Positions 28,520-36,401 of a stretch of DNA of 64,000 nt are shown here, one piece after another. Made by a program: the position numbers and the translations under genes. Below the pieces are notes generated by a model that saw nothing but the letters and a program-made list of their open reading frames with translations, did no database searches and was not told where the DNA came from. Positions within the stretch are counted from its first letter, which is position 1. Each line of letters starts with the position of its first letter. The stretch covers positions 62,001-126,000 of the forward strand of contig CAIRTK010000064.1 in NCBI GenBank assembly GCA_903881475.1, read 5' to 3'. The stretch is from an uncultured Opitutia bacterium (lineage in GTDB: Bacteria; Verrucomicrobiota; Verrucomicrobiia; Opitutales; Opitutaceae).

Positions 28520-30406
28520 ATGAAAACCAAATTTTTCCCCGCCCTCGTCCTCAGCATTGCGGCGGCCGTTTCCATGCGGGCGCAACCGTCCTTTGCCGGA
28601 CCGATGCCGTCGCCCGCGGTCGAGCCGGACGCCGATGTGCGCCGGGAAGCCTACCACCAGCGGATCAATGAGGTCCTCCACTGGTACAGCGCGCAGGCCA
28701 AACCCGGCGTGCCCTACGGCCGCGAGGTCATCCTCGCCAAGCTGGCCCTGCGCGAGGACCGCGCGGAGGTCTCCCGCAGCGTGATCACCTACATGAAGGA
28801 TCCCGGGACAGGCCCGTTCTGGATGTTTCCCGTCGTGGCCATGTCGCTGCTGGGCCAGGACCAGCTGACGCCCGCGGCCAAGCAGGCGCTCCGCGACATG
28901 TGGCGCACGACCTACCAGGTGCGCGGCGACACCGAGAACCACTGGGCGATGTACTACATCTCACTCTACCTGATCTCGGAGCTTTACCCGAACGAGCCGG
29001 CCGAGACCTGGTACACGGGCAAGAGCTCCGCGGAGAACCTCGCCGAGGCGCGGGAATACCTGATCCATTGGATGGACCTGGCGACGACGGTCGGGCAGGG
29101 CGAGTTCAACCCGACCGGCTACATTGCCGAGTACGCCGTGCCGCTCAGCTATTTATCCACGTGGGCCAAGGATCCGGCGATGCGCCTGCGCGGCCACATG
29201 ATGCTCGACCTGCTGTTCTCCGAACTCGCCGAAAACTCGCTCAACGGGATGCTGCGTGGGCCCAACGCCCGCACCGATGAAGGCAACGTCATCGAGCGCT
29301 GGAATGCCATCACGTCCTATTTCAACTGGCTCCTCTTCGGCAACACGGTGCCGCCGGCGGGCTACGGCGGCTTCGGCATGTTTTTCGCCCTTGCCGCGAA
29401 AAACTACGACGTGCCGGAGGTGATGTACCGCATCGCCGTGGACCGGGATCGCGACTTCGTCGCCCGGGACCTCAAGCGCACGCGGCGCCGGTGGCGCCTG
29501 AGCGACCAGCTCATGCCGCCGATCTACAAGACCAGCTACATGCGCAAGGACTACGCGGCCGGTTCCTACCAGGGCGGACTGGCGGATCCCATCCAGACGC
29601 ATGTGTGGGATGTGACGTGGGCCGTGCCGGATCCGCGCGGTGTGCACAACACGATGTTCTCGCTGCACCCTTACTCGTCGAACGACTCGATGCAGATGTA
29701 CTTTTCGACCTTTCCGGAGCCGATGATCCCCAACCTCGCGGTCGAGGGAAAGCCGAGCTACGATACGCCCACCAAGGTCGTCGGGAGCTCGCCGTATGAG
29801 CGCGTGTTCCAGGATCGCGACACGGTGATCGCGCTCTATGACATCCCGCCGGGCACGCGCTTTCCGCAGATCAACGGGTTCTTCTCGAAGGACCTCGTCA
29901 ATCTCACTGAGGACAAGTCCGGCTGGATTTTCGCCCAAGGCGGGAACACCTACCTCGCCTACCGGCCGCTCGCCGCGTACAAGTGGATCCCGTATCTGCA
30001 CCGGAACGGCGGCTGGGCCAAGGAGGAGAAAAACCTCGGCGGCCAGCTGCTCGTCAGCGAATTCCTCAAAAACGGCACGATCGTGCAGGCGGCGAGCGCG
30101 GATGAGTTCAGGAGCTTCGCGGCCTTCCAGGCCGCGATCAACTCGCTGCCGCTCGAGTTCAAGCTCGAGCCCGTGCCTGTCGTGAAAATGACCACGCTCC
30201 GCGGCACCCGGGTGGTGTTCACCTACGGCCAGGCGCCGCTGGTCAATGGCGCCCGGCTGGATTACTCGAAGTGGAAACTCTTCGAGAGTCCCTATCTCAA
30301 CGCCGAGAAGGGCTCGCGCCGGATCACGATCTCCTACGGCCGAATGCAACGCGTGCTGGACTTCAGCGTGCCGTCGATCACCGAAAGCGCCACGCCCACG
30401 CCCTGA
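28520..30406 (+). CDS. Secreted alpha/alpha-toroid protein C (candidate polysaccharide lyase)
   Basis: 628 aa, signal peptide FPALVLSIAAAVSMRAQ. Very close to copy B: RGDTENHWAMYYISLYLISE, GQGEFNPTGYIAEYAVP, RTRRRWRLSDQLMPPIYKTS, DPIQTHVWDVTW, YERVFQDRDTVIALYDIPPG. The candidate active-site Asn-His and the later His are kept. The Tyr position reads EFNPTGY against EYNPTHY in B, so the conserved Tyr is the one of the xPxxY pattern. Pair B-C looks like a recent tandem duplication, pair A an older one. An intergenic repeat separates it from GH51. Confidence 0.6.
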   Translation: MKTKFFPALVLSIAAAVSMRAQPSFAGPMPSPAVEPDADVRREAYHQRINEVLHWYSAQAKPGVPYGREVILAKLALREDRAEVSRSVITYMKDPGTGPFWMFPVVAMSLLGQDQLTPAAKQALRDMWRTTYQVRGDTENHWAMYYISLYLISELYPNEPAETWYTGKSSAENLAEAREYLIHWMDLATTVGQGEFNPTGYIAEYAVPLSYLSTWAKDPAMRLRGHMMLDLLFSELAENSLNGMLRGPNARTDEGNVIERWNAITSYFNWLLFGNTVPPAGYGGFGMFFALAAKNYDVPEVMYRIAVDRDRDFVARDLKRTRRRWRLSDQLMPPIYKTSYMRKDYAAGSYQGGLADPIQTHVWDVTWAVPDPRGVHNTMFSLHPYSSNDSMQMYFSTFPEPMIPNLAVEGKPSYDTPTKVVGSSPYERVFQDRDTVIALYDIPPGTRFPQINGFFSKDLVNLTEDKSGWIFAQGGNTYLAYRPLAAYKWIPYLHRNGGWAKEEKNLGGQLLVSEFLKNGTIVQAASADEFRSFAAFQAAINSLPLEFKLEPVPVVKMTTLRGTRVVFTYGQAPLVNGARLDYSKWKLFESPYLNAEKGSRRITISYGRMQRVLDFSVPSITESATPTP

Positions 30407-30410
30407 GGAT

Positions 30411-30490
30411 TGAAGCTCGAAGCGCGATACCCTAAATCCGAAATCCTGAACCTTGGTGTAGTGCTTCGAATTTCTCGTTTCGCATTTATC
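30411..30490. repeat. Intergenic repeat, CGAAATCCGAAA type
   Basis: Fills the gap between toroid C and GH51. Left arm words GAAGCTCGAAGCGCG and AAATCCGAAATCC; right arm in reverse AAATGCGAAACGAGAAATTCGAAG. Same family as elements at 38158, 51107, 52118, 53133 and 59418. Confidence 0.65.
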
Positions 30491-30494
30491 CCCT

Positions 30495-31994
30495 ATGCCC
30501 GCCCACCTCACGGTTCACGCCGATGCCCCCGGCCCGGTCATTGACCGGCATATTTTCGGCCACTTCGCCGAGCATCTGGGCCGCTGCATTTACGACGGCC
30601 TCTGGGTTGGGGAGAATTCCCCGGTGCCCAATGTCCGCGGCTGGCGGAGCGACCTTGTGGCGGCCCTGAAGCAGATCCGTGTGCCCAACCTGCGCTGGCC
30701 GGGCGGCTGCTTTGCCGACGACTACCACTGGCGGGATGGCATCGGTCCGCGGGAAAAGCGCCCGCGCCGCGTCAACGCCCACTGGGGCGGCGTGGTCGAG
30801 AGCAACGCCGTGGGCACCCATGAGTTCCTCGACCTGTGCGAGCAGCTCGGCTGCGAACCGTACCTCGCCGGCAACGTCGGCAGCGGCTCCCCGCGCGAGC
30901 TGCGCGACTGGGTGGAGTACTGCAACGCCCCCGCCGGCACGCTCGCCGACGAACGCGCGGCCAACGGCCGGCGCGAACCATGGAAGGTCCGCCTCTGGGG
31001 CGTGGGCAACGAGACCTGGGGCTGCGGGGGCAACATGACCGCTGAGTACTATGCCGGCGAGTACCGCCGCTTCGCGACCTACGTGCGCGACTTTCCCGGT
31101 GCACCGCTCTACCGGGTGGGCAGCGGCGCGCGCAACGACGACTTCCACTGGACCGAGGTCATGATGCGCGAGGCCTTCAAGGGCCCGCTGGGCGGCCCGA
31201 TGCTGCAGGGGCTGTCCGTCCATTATTACACGGTGCTGGGGGACTGGCCGCCGAGCCACCCGGCCACCGGGTTCGATCACCACGCGTGGAAGTCCGTCAT
31301 GGCGGAGGGCTGGAAGATGGAGGCCATCGTTCGCGGCCATCGCGCGGTGATGGACCGGTATGATGCGAAGGGCCTCACCGCCTTGGTCGTCGACGAATGG
31401 GGCGCTTGGTACGCCGTCGAGCCCGGCACGAACCCGGGGTTTCTCTACCAGCAGCAGACGATCCGCGACGCGGTCCTCGCCGCGCTCACGCTCAACATCT
31501 TCATCAACCATTGCGAGCGCGTGCGCATCGCCAACCTCGCGCAGATCGTCAACGTGCTCCAGGCCGTGGCGCTTACCGAGGAGGGCGGCGGCCGGCTGGT
31601 GCTTACGCCGACCTGGGACGTGCTGGCCCTCTATGCCGCGCACCAAGGCGCGAACCGCCTGGGCGTGGACAACGATACCCCTTCCGGCACGCACGGGGGA
31701 CTCGACTATCCCGGCGTGTCGGCGACGGCCTCGCTCGCGACCGACGGCGCCGTGAACGTCACGCTCTGCAACACGGACCCCGCGGCCCCGGCCGAAATCA
31801 CGCTGGCGCTCAAGGGCCGTCTGCCGGTGCTGGCCGGGGCCCGCGTGCTCAGCACGCCGGTGCTGACGACGTGCAACACCTTCGACCAGCCGCGGGCGGT
31901 CACAACCCGGCCGTTTGACGGCGTGCGCGTCCACGGCGGCCAGGTGCAATTCTCCCTGCCGCCCGGCTCCGTGGCGGCCCTGCATTTCTCATGA
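30495..31994 (+). CDS. Alpha-L-arabinofuranosidase (GH51)
   Basis: 499 aa, the usual length of intracellular GH51 enzymes, with no signal peptide. It releases alpha-L-arabinofuranose from arabinan, arabinoxylan or arabinogalactan side chains with retention. The N-terminus IDRHIFGHFAEHLGRCIYDG and LRWPGGCFADDYHWRDGIGP are diagnostic. Acid/base Glu lies in GVGNETWGCGGNM near residue 175, and the nucleophile Glu in VVDEWGAWY near residue 300. The C-terminal beta-sandwich is present. The stop overlaps the GH127 start by 4 bp, so two arabinofuranosidases of opposite anomeric specificity are coupled. Confidence 0.94.
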   Translation: MPAHLTVHADAPGPVIDRHIFGHFAEHLGRCIYDGLWVGENSPVPNVRGWRSDLVAALKQIRVPNLRWPGGCFADDYHWRDGIGPREKRPRRVNAHWGGVVESNAVGTHEFLDLCEQLGCEPYLAGNVGSGSPRELRDWVEYCNAPAGTLADERAANGRREPWKVRLWGVGNETWGCGGNMTAEYYAGEYRRFATYVRDFPGAPLYRVGSGARNDDFHWTEVMMREAFKGPLGGPMLQGLSVHYYTVLGDWPPSHPATGFDHHAWKSVMAEGWKMEAIVRGHRAVMDRYDAKGLTALVVDEWGAWYAVEPGTNPGFLYQQQTIRDAVLAALTLNIFINHCERVRIANLAQIVNVLQAVALTEEGGGRLVLTPTWDVLALYAAHQGANRLGVDNDTPSGTHGGLDYPGVSATASLATDGAVNVTLCNTDPAAPAEITLALKGRLPVLAGARVLSTPVLTTCNTFDQPRAVTTRPFDGVRVHGGQVQFSLPPGSVAALHFS

Positions 31995-33916
31995 ATTACG
32001 TTTCCGCCCTGCCGCTCAACCAGGTTCGTTTCACCCGCGGTTTCCTCGCCGAGCGCGCCCGCCTCGTGCGCGACGTGGTCATCCCGTACCAGTGGGAGGC
32101 CCTGAACGACCGCGTGGCCGGGGCGGAGCCCAGCGGCTGCGTGCATAATTTCCAGGTCGCCGCCGGCGAGAAGCCGGGAAAATTCTACGGGCTCTTCTGG
32201 CAGGACTCGGATCTTGCCAAGTGGATCGAGGCCGCCGCCTACCGGCTTGCCACGCATCCCGATGCCGCGCTGGAGGCCGAGCTGGACCGGCTGATCGCGA
32301 CGCTCGCGAAGGCGCAGGGCGCCGACGGCTACCTCAATACCTACTTCCAGCTCGTCGAGCCGCAGAACCGCTGGGCGAATCTGCGGGACTGCCATGAGCT
32401 CTACGTCGCCGGCCACATGATCGAGGCGGGCGTCGCCCATTTCCAAGCCACCGGCAAGCGCACGCTGCTCGCGGTCGTTAGCCGGCTGGCCGACCTGATC
32501 GACCGCACGTTCGGCCTCGGGCCCGGGCAGATCCCCGGCTATTGCGGCCACGAGGAGATCGAGCTCGCCCTCGTCAAGCTCGCCCGCGCCACCGGGGAGG
32601 CGCGTTATGCGAAGCTCGCCGCGTATTTCATCGATCAGCGCGGCCAGTCGCCCAACTACCTGATGGAGGAGACCCGGCGCCGGGCCGATCCGCTGCCTTG
32701 GCACATGTATTTCGACGGCCTTGCGACCCTGCAGGCCGCCCGGCCGGTGCGCGAGCTGACCGAGCCCGTCGGCCATGCGGTGCGGCAGATGTACCTGCTC
32801 GCGGCGATGGCGGACCTGGCCCGCGAGCCGGGTGATGCATCGCTGCTGCGCTCGTGCCATACGCTGTGGAACAGCCTGGTCAGCCGCCATCTCTACGTCA
32901 CGGGTGGCGTGGGCTCGGAACCTTATGGGGAGAAATTCACCGAGCCGTTCGACCTGCCGCCGGACCGCGCCTACTCCGAGACCTGCGCGGCGATCGGCGT
33001 GATCTTTTTCGCGCGGCGCATGCTGGAGCTGGAGCTGCGCGGGGAGTTTGCCGACGTGATGGAGCGTGCGCTCTACAACAACGTGATCAGCGGAATGTCG
33101 CTCGACGGGACGAAATTTTTCTACGTCAACCCGCTCGAGCTCATCCCGGCGGTGGCGAAGCGCCGTTACGAATGCCACCTGGTCAAGACCCAGCGCGTCG
33201 GCTGGTTCGGCTGCGCCTGCTGCCCGCCGAATGTCGCCCGGCTTTTTGCGTCACTCGCCGACTATGCGGCTTCGCTGCGGCCGGACGGCCTGGCCCTGCA
33301 TCTCTATGCCGAGTCCGACCTGCGCTTCACGGTCGCCGGGGGCGAGGTGAAGCTGGCCATCCGCACGGACTACCCGTGGACGGAGGAAGTGGCCCTCGAG
33401 GTCCGTCCGGCTGCGCCGGTGGAGTTTACCCTGCAGCTGCGCATCCCGGGTTGGTGCCGTGGAGCCACGCTGGCGATCAATGGCCAAGCGCAGCCGGTTG
33501 TGCCGGTGAACGGCTACGCGGTCCTGCGCCGGGTCTGGCGTCCGGGCGACCAGGTGATGCTCACGCTGCCCATGCCCATCGAGCGCGTGCGGGCCGATCC
33601 GCGCGTGTCGACGGCAGCCGGCAAGGTGGCGCTGCAGCGCGGCCCGGTGGTTTATTGCCTCGAGGAGCCGGACAATGGCGCCGACCTCGCGGCGCTGTCG
33701 CTGCCGCGCACCGCCGCGCTGACCGCCCGGCACGATCCGGCTTTGCTGGGCGGCTGCGTCGTGATCGAAGGCCAGGGCGTGCGCGTCCAACCCGGTCGGT
33801 CGCTCTACACGGTCGCTCCGCCGCAAACCGAAACCCGGCCCCTGTGGGCGATTCCCTACGGCCTCTGGGCCAACCGCGGCGAAGGCGAAATGCGTGTCTG
33901 GATCCAGGAATCATGA
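31991..33916 (+). CDS. Beta-L-arabinofuranosidase-like protein (GH127, DUF1680)
   Basis: 641 aa, no signal peptide. GH127 removes beta-L-arabinofuranose, known from hydroxyproline-linked arabinans and from pectin side chains. The zinc/catalytic cysteine site is intact: YSETCAAIG (Glu and first Cys) and CACCPPNVARL (paired Cys, one being the nucleophile). The N-terminal (alpha/alpha)6 part has GYLNTYFQ and HELYVAGHMIEAGVAHFQATG. C-terminal beta-sandwich ends at residue ~641. GH127-fold relatives (GH146 and others) also take arabinofuranosides, so the exact linkage is open. Confidence 0.9.
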   Translation: MNYVSALPLNQVRFTRGFLAERARLVRDVVIPYQWEALNDRVAGAEPSGCVHNFQVAAGEKPGKFYGLFWQDSDLAKWIEAAAYRLATHPDAALEAELDRLIATLAKAQGADGYLNTYFQLVEPQNRWANLRDCHELYVAGHMIEAGVAHFQATGKRTLLAVVSRLADLIDRTFGLGPGQIPGYCGHEEIELALVKLARATGEARYAKLAAYFIDQRGQSPNYLMEETRRRADPLPWHMYFDGLATLQAARPVRELTEPVGHAVRQMYLLAAMADLAREPGDASLLRSCHTLWNSLVSRHLYVTGGVGSEPYGEKFTEPFDLPPDRAYSETCAAIGVIFFARRMLELELRGEFADVMERALYNNVISGMSLDGTKFFYVNPLELIPAVAKRRYECHLVKTQRVGWFGCACCPPNVARLFASLADYAASLRPDGLALHLYAESDLRFTVAGGEVKLAIRTDYPWTEEVALEVRPAAPVEFTLQLRIPGWCRGATLAINGQAQPVVPVNGYAVLRRVWRPGDQVMLTLPMPIERVRADPRVSTAAGKVALQRGPVVYCLEEPDNGADLAALSLPRTAALTARHDPALLGGCVVIEGQGVRVQPGRSLYTVAPPQTETRPLWAIPYGLWANRGEGEMRVWIQES

Positions 33917-33970
33917 ATCCCTTCCGCCCAGCGCGGCCCTTCCCGGCCGCCTCCCCAACCAGGCCCGTTT

Positions 33971-33987
33971 GTCACCCAAGGGGTGAC
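33971..33987. promoter_or_regulatory. Hairpin directly before the M28 peptidase start
   Basis: Perfect GTCACCC-AAG-GGGTGAC palindrome ending 3 bp before ATG 33991. The right arm contains the only Shine-Dalgarno-like bases (GGGGTGA), so folding of the mRNA would hide it. If translation instead starts at ATG 33913 the element would be inside the coding sequence. Confidence 0.45.
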
Positions 33988-33990
33988 AAA

Positions 33991-35418
33991 ATGAGTTGGT
34001 GGGGCTGGGCTTCGATCGGTGTGGTGGCGGTGCTGCTGGGCGGGGTGCCGCTGCGGGGGCAGCCGGTGCAGGCGGTGCAGGAGGCCATTGTCGCGGACGC
34101 GCAGGCCGACACCTCCGGCCATCAGTTTCTCACCCGGCTGTGTGACGACTTCGGCGGCCGGCTGACCGGTTCACCCGCGAATCGCGGTGCGCTGGAGCGC
34201 GTACTGGCGGAGTTGAAGGCGCTGGGAGTTGAGGCCCGGCTGGAGAAATTCAGGATGCCCGGCTGGGTCCGCGAGCGGGACGAGGTGATGCTGATCGCGC
34301 CCCTGCGCCGACCCCTGCGCGTGGCGGCGCTCAGCTACACGCAGCCGCAGGCGAAGTTCGAGGCCGAGGTCGTGGACATCGGCCAGGGCCGTGACGAGGA
34401 CTTTGCCAAGCTCAACGCCACGGGAAAAGTCGGCCTGCTGGCGCCGAACACCACGGTGCCGCGCGGGCAGTACGAGAACGCCGCGGTGAAGCACGGCATG
34501 CGCGGCATCCTCTTCATCAACCGCGTGGCCGGCGGCCAGCTGCTGGCGCGCACGGGTTCGTTCACCGGCGAGCCGCTGCGCATCCCCGTCTTCAGCCTCA
34601 CGCAGGAGGAGGGCAACTGGATGCTGCGGCTGCTGAAACGCGGGGAGATCGTGCGGGTGAGCATGGAGGCCGGCTCGCATTGCGAGGAGATCGAGACCGC
34701 CAACATCGTGGCCACCTTTCCCGGCCGCACGGCCGACCGGATCGTGGTGGGCGCACACTTTGATTCGTGGGACCTCGGGCAGGGGGCGATGGACAACGGC
34801 GTCGGCATCGCGCAGCTCTACCTGCTGGCCAGGCTGCTGCACGCCCATGCGCCGCAAAATCTCCGCACGGTCGAGCTGGTCTGGTTCAACGGCGAGGAGC
34901 AGGGTCTGTGGGGTTCGCGCTTCCATGCCGCCGCGCTGCGCGGCCAGCCGGTCGCCGCAGTGATCAACCTCGACATGGTGGGCTTCCCGCTCTCGGTGAA
35001 CGCGCTCGGCTATGATGATCTCGTGCCCGTGCTGGAGCGCTTCAACGCGTCCCTGGGCGCGCATCCGCTCAAGCAGGGGGTCGGCAACATCAACTGGTTC
35101 GGCAGCGACCACACCTCCTTCCAGCTCGAGGGCATCCGGGCGGTCACGTATGGCGGGTTCATCGAGCCCGACGCCGTGCGCTACTACCACGACTTCGGCG
35201 ATACCATCGACAAGGTGGACCCGCGCCTGATCCCCGAGTCCGCCGCGCTGATCGCCGCGCTGACCTACCGGCTCGCCAACGAACCCGGGCTCGCGACCAC
35301 CCGGCTGCCCCCGGCGGAGGTGGAGGCGCTGTTCAGGAAATTTGACCTTGAAAACCGCCTGAAAGGCGTCGGCCTGTGGCCGTTCGCCGACTCGCCCGCT
35401 TCCCCGCCCAAGCCATGA
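33991..35418 (+). CDS. Secreted M28-family zinc metallopeptidase
   Basis: 475 aa from ATG 33991, with signal peptide WASIGVVAVLLGGVPLRGQ. An in-frame ATG at 33913 overlaps the GH127 stop (ATGA) and would add 26 residues, so the start is undecided. A PA-like inserted domain lies around residues 110-230. The M28 metal ligands are all visible: GAHFDSWDLGQGAMDNGVG (His, Asp), WFNGEEQGLWGS (Glu-Glu), INLDMVGF (Asp) and GSDHTSF (His). Members are aminopeptidases or carboxypeptidases. In this operon it may trim the peptide part of a glycoprotein. The stop overlaps the next start by 4 bp. Confidence 0.92.
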   Translation: MSWWGWASIGVVAVLLGGVPLRGQPVQAVQEAIVADAQADTSGHQFLTRLCDDFGGRLTGSPANRGALERVLAELKALGVEARLEKFRMPGWVRERDEVMLIAPLRRPLRVAALSYTQPQAKFEAEVVDIGQGRDEDFAKLNATGKVGLLAPNTTVPRGQYENAAVKHGMRGILFINRVAGGQLLARTGSFTGEPLRIPVFSLTQEEGNWMLRLLKRGEIVRVSMEAGSHCEEIETANIVATFPGRTADRIVVGAHFDSWDLGQGAMDNGVGIAQLYLLARLLHAHAPQNLRTVELVWFNGEEQGLWGSRFHAAALRGQPVAAVINLDMVGFPLSVNALGYDDLVPVLERFNASLGAHPLKQGVGNINWFGSDHTSFQLEGIRAVTYGGFIEPDAVRYYHDFGDTIDKVDPRLIPESAALIAALTYRLANEPGLATTRLPPAEVEALFRKFDLENRLKGVGLWPFADSPASPPKP

Positions 35419-36269
35419 GCACCTTCACCCGCCGCACCTTCCTGCAAACCGTGGCCGTGGCCGGCGCCGCCGCCACGCTGCCGCCCCGTCTCCGCGCCGA
35501 AATGTCCAAGGACGGCCTGTTCCCGGCCGGGCCCAATTTTCACACCAGCGCGCGCGCCTCCGTCATGATCAGCGGCGGCACGATCACGAAGGACGGCAAG
35601 TTCACGGATGCCGTGCGCGCCGCGCACCGCCTGCACTATGGGGCCCGCAAAAAAATCCTGCTCGTGCTCCATGCCACGGAGCCGGACAAGCGCGACGCGG
35701 ACGAGCAGAAGCTGAAGCTGCTCTTTGCGGATGACCAGTACGAGACGGAGTCCCTCCATCACTGGACGGGGGATGAGGCCCTGAAGAAAATTGCCGGGGC
35801 CGAGGCCTTCTTCGTCGGGGGTGGCGAAACCTTCCTGCTCCTGCGCACGCTGATCGAGACGGGTCAGCTCGGGGCCATCCGGGAGCGGGTGCTTGCCGGC
35901 GTGCCGTACAACGGCTCGAGCGCCGGCTCGAACGTCGCCGGTACCGTCATCGGCTGCACCAATGACTTTCCAGTCGTGGACGTGCCGACGCGCGCATCGA
36001 TCGGCGTGCTGCCGGTGGTCATCAATCCGCATCATCCGCCCGTGGGGGCGCCCGACTACGCGGAAAGGGAGCGGAAGATCAAAGCCTACCTCCGGCTCAA
36101 TCCCGCCGAGACGGTGCTGGGCATCGGCAACGGCGCGGTGGCCCGCCTGCACGAGGGGAAGATCACCATCGAGCACGGCCCGGCGTTTTATTACCATGGC
36201 GCGGAGCAGACGGCGTTGCCCGAGGGGCTGTGCGCGGAACTGACGGCGCTCGTGACGGCGCCCGCCTGA
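35415..36269 (+). CDS. Cyanophycinase-like S51 peptidase with Tat signal
   Basis: 284 aa. The N-terminus STFTRRTFLQTVAVAGAAAT has a good twin-arginine motif, so the protein is probably exported folded. The S51 fold is shown by MISGGTITKDGKFTDAVR, AFFVGGGETFLLLRTL and the nucleophile elbow YNGSSAGSNVAGTVI with Ser. True cyanophycinases hydrolyse the Asp-Arg polymer; secreted Verrucomicrobial and Bacteroidetes relatives are mostly uncharacterised. Coupling to the M28 peptidase points to peptide cleavage outside the cytoplasm. Last gene before a repeat element and GH43. Confidence 0.85.
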   Translation: MSTFTRRTFLQTVAVAGAAATLPPRLRAEMSKDGLFPAGPNFHTSARASVMISGGTITKDGKFTDAVRAAHRLHYGARKKILLVLHATEPDKRDADEQKLKLLFADDQYETESLHHWTGDEALKKIAGAEAFFVGGGETFLLLRTLIETGQLGAIRERVLAGVPYNGSSAGSNVAGTVIGCTNDFPVVDVPTRASIGVLPVVINPHHPPVGAPDYAERERKIKAYLRLNPAETVLGIGNGAVARLHEGKITIEHGPAFYYHGAEQTALPEGLCAELTALVTAPA

Positions 36270-36280
36270 CCGGGCGGTTT

Positions 36281-36372
36281 TTAACCCCGAAGGGCACGAA
36301 GATCACGAGGGGTTTCGATCATCGGAAGTGTTTTAAGTCCGGTCTTCGTGGGCTTCGTGCCCTTCGGGTTAA
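36281..36372. repeat. Intergenic inverted repeat, GAAGGGCACGAAG type
   Basis: Left arm TTAACCCCGAAGGGCACGAA; right arm in reverse TTAACCCGAAGGGCACGAAG, differing by one inserted C. The space between contains further CACGAGG/CTTCGTGGG words. It fills the gap between the S51 and GH43 genes. Confidence 0.8.
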
Positions 36373-36401
36373 ATTCTGATCGAGAATCGATCTGCAGAGG
36401 C

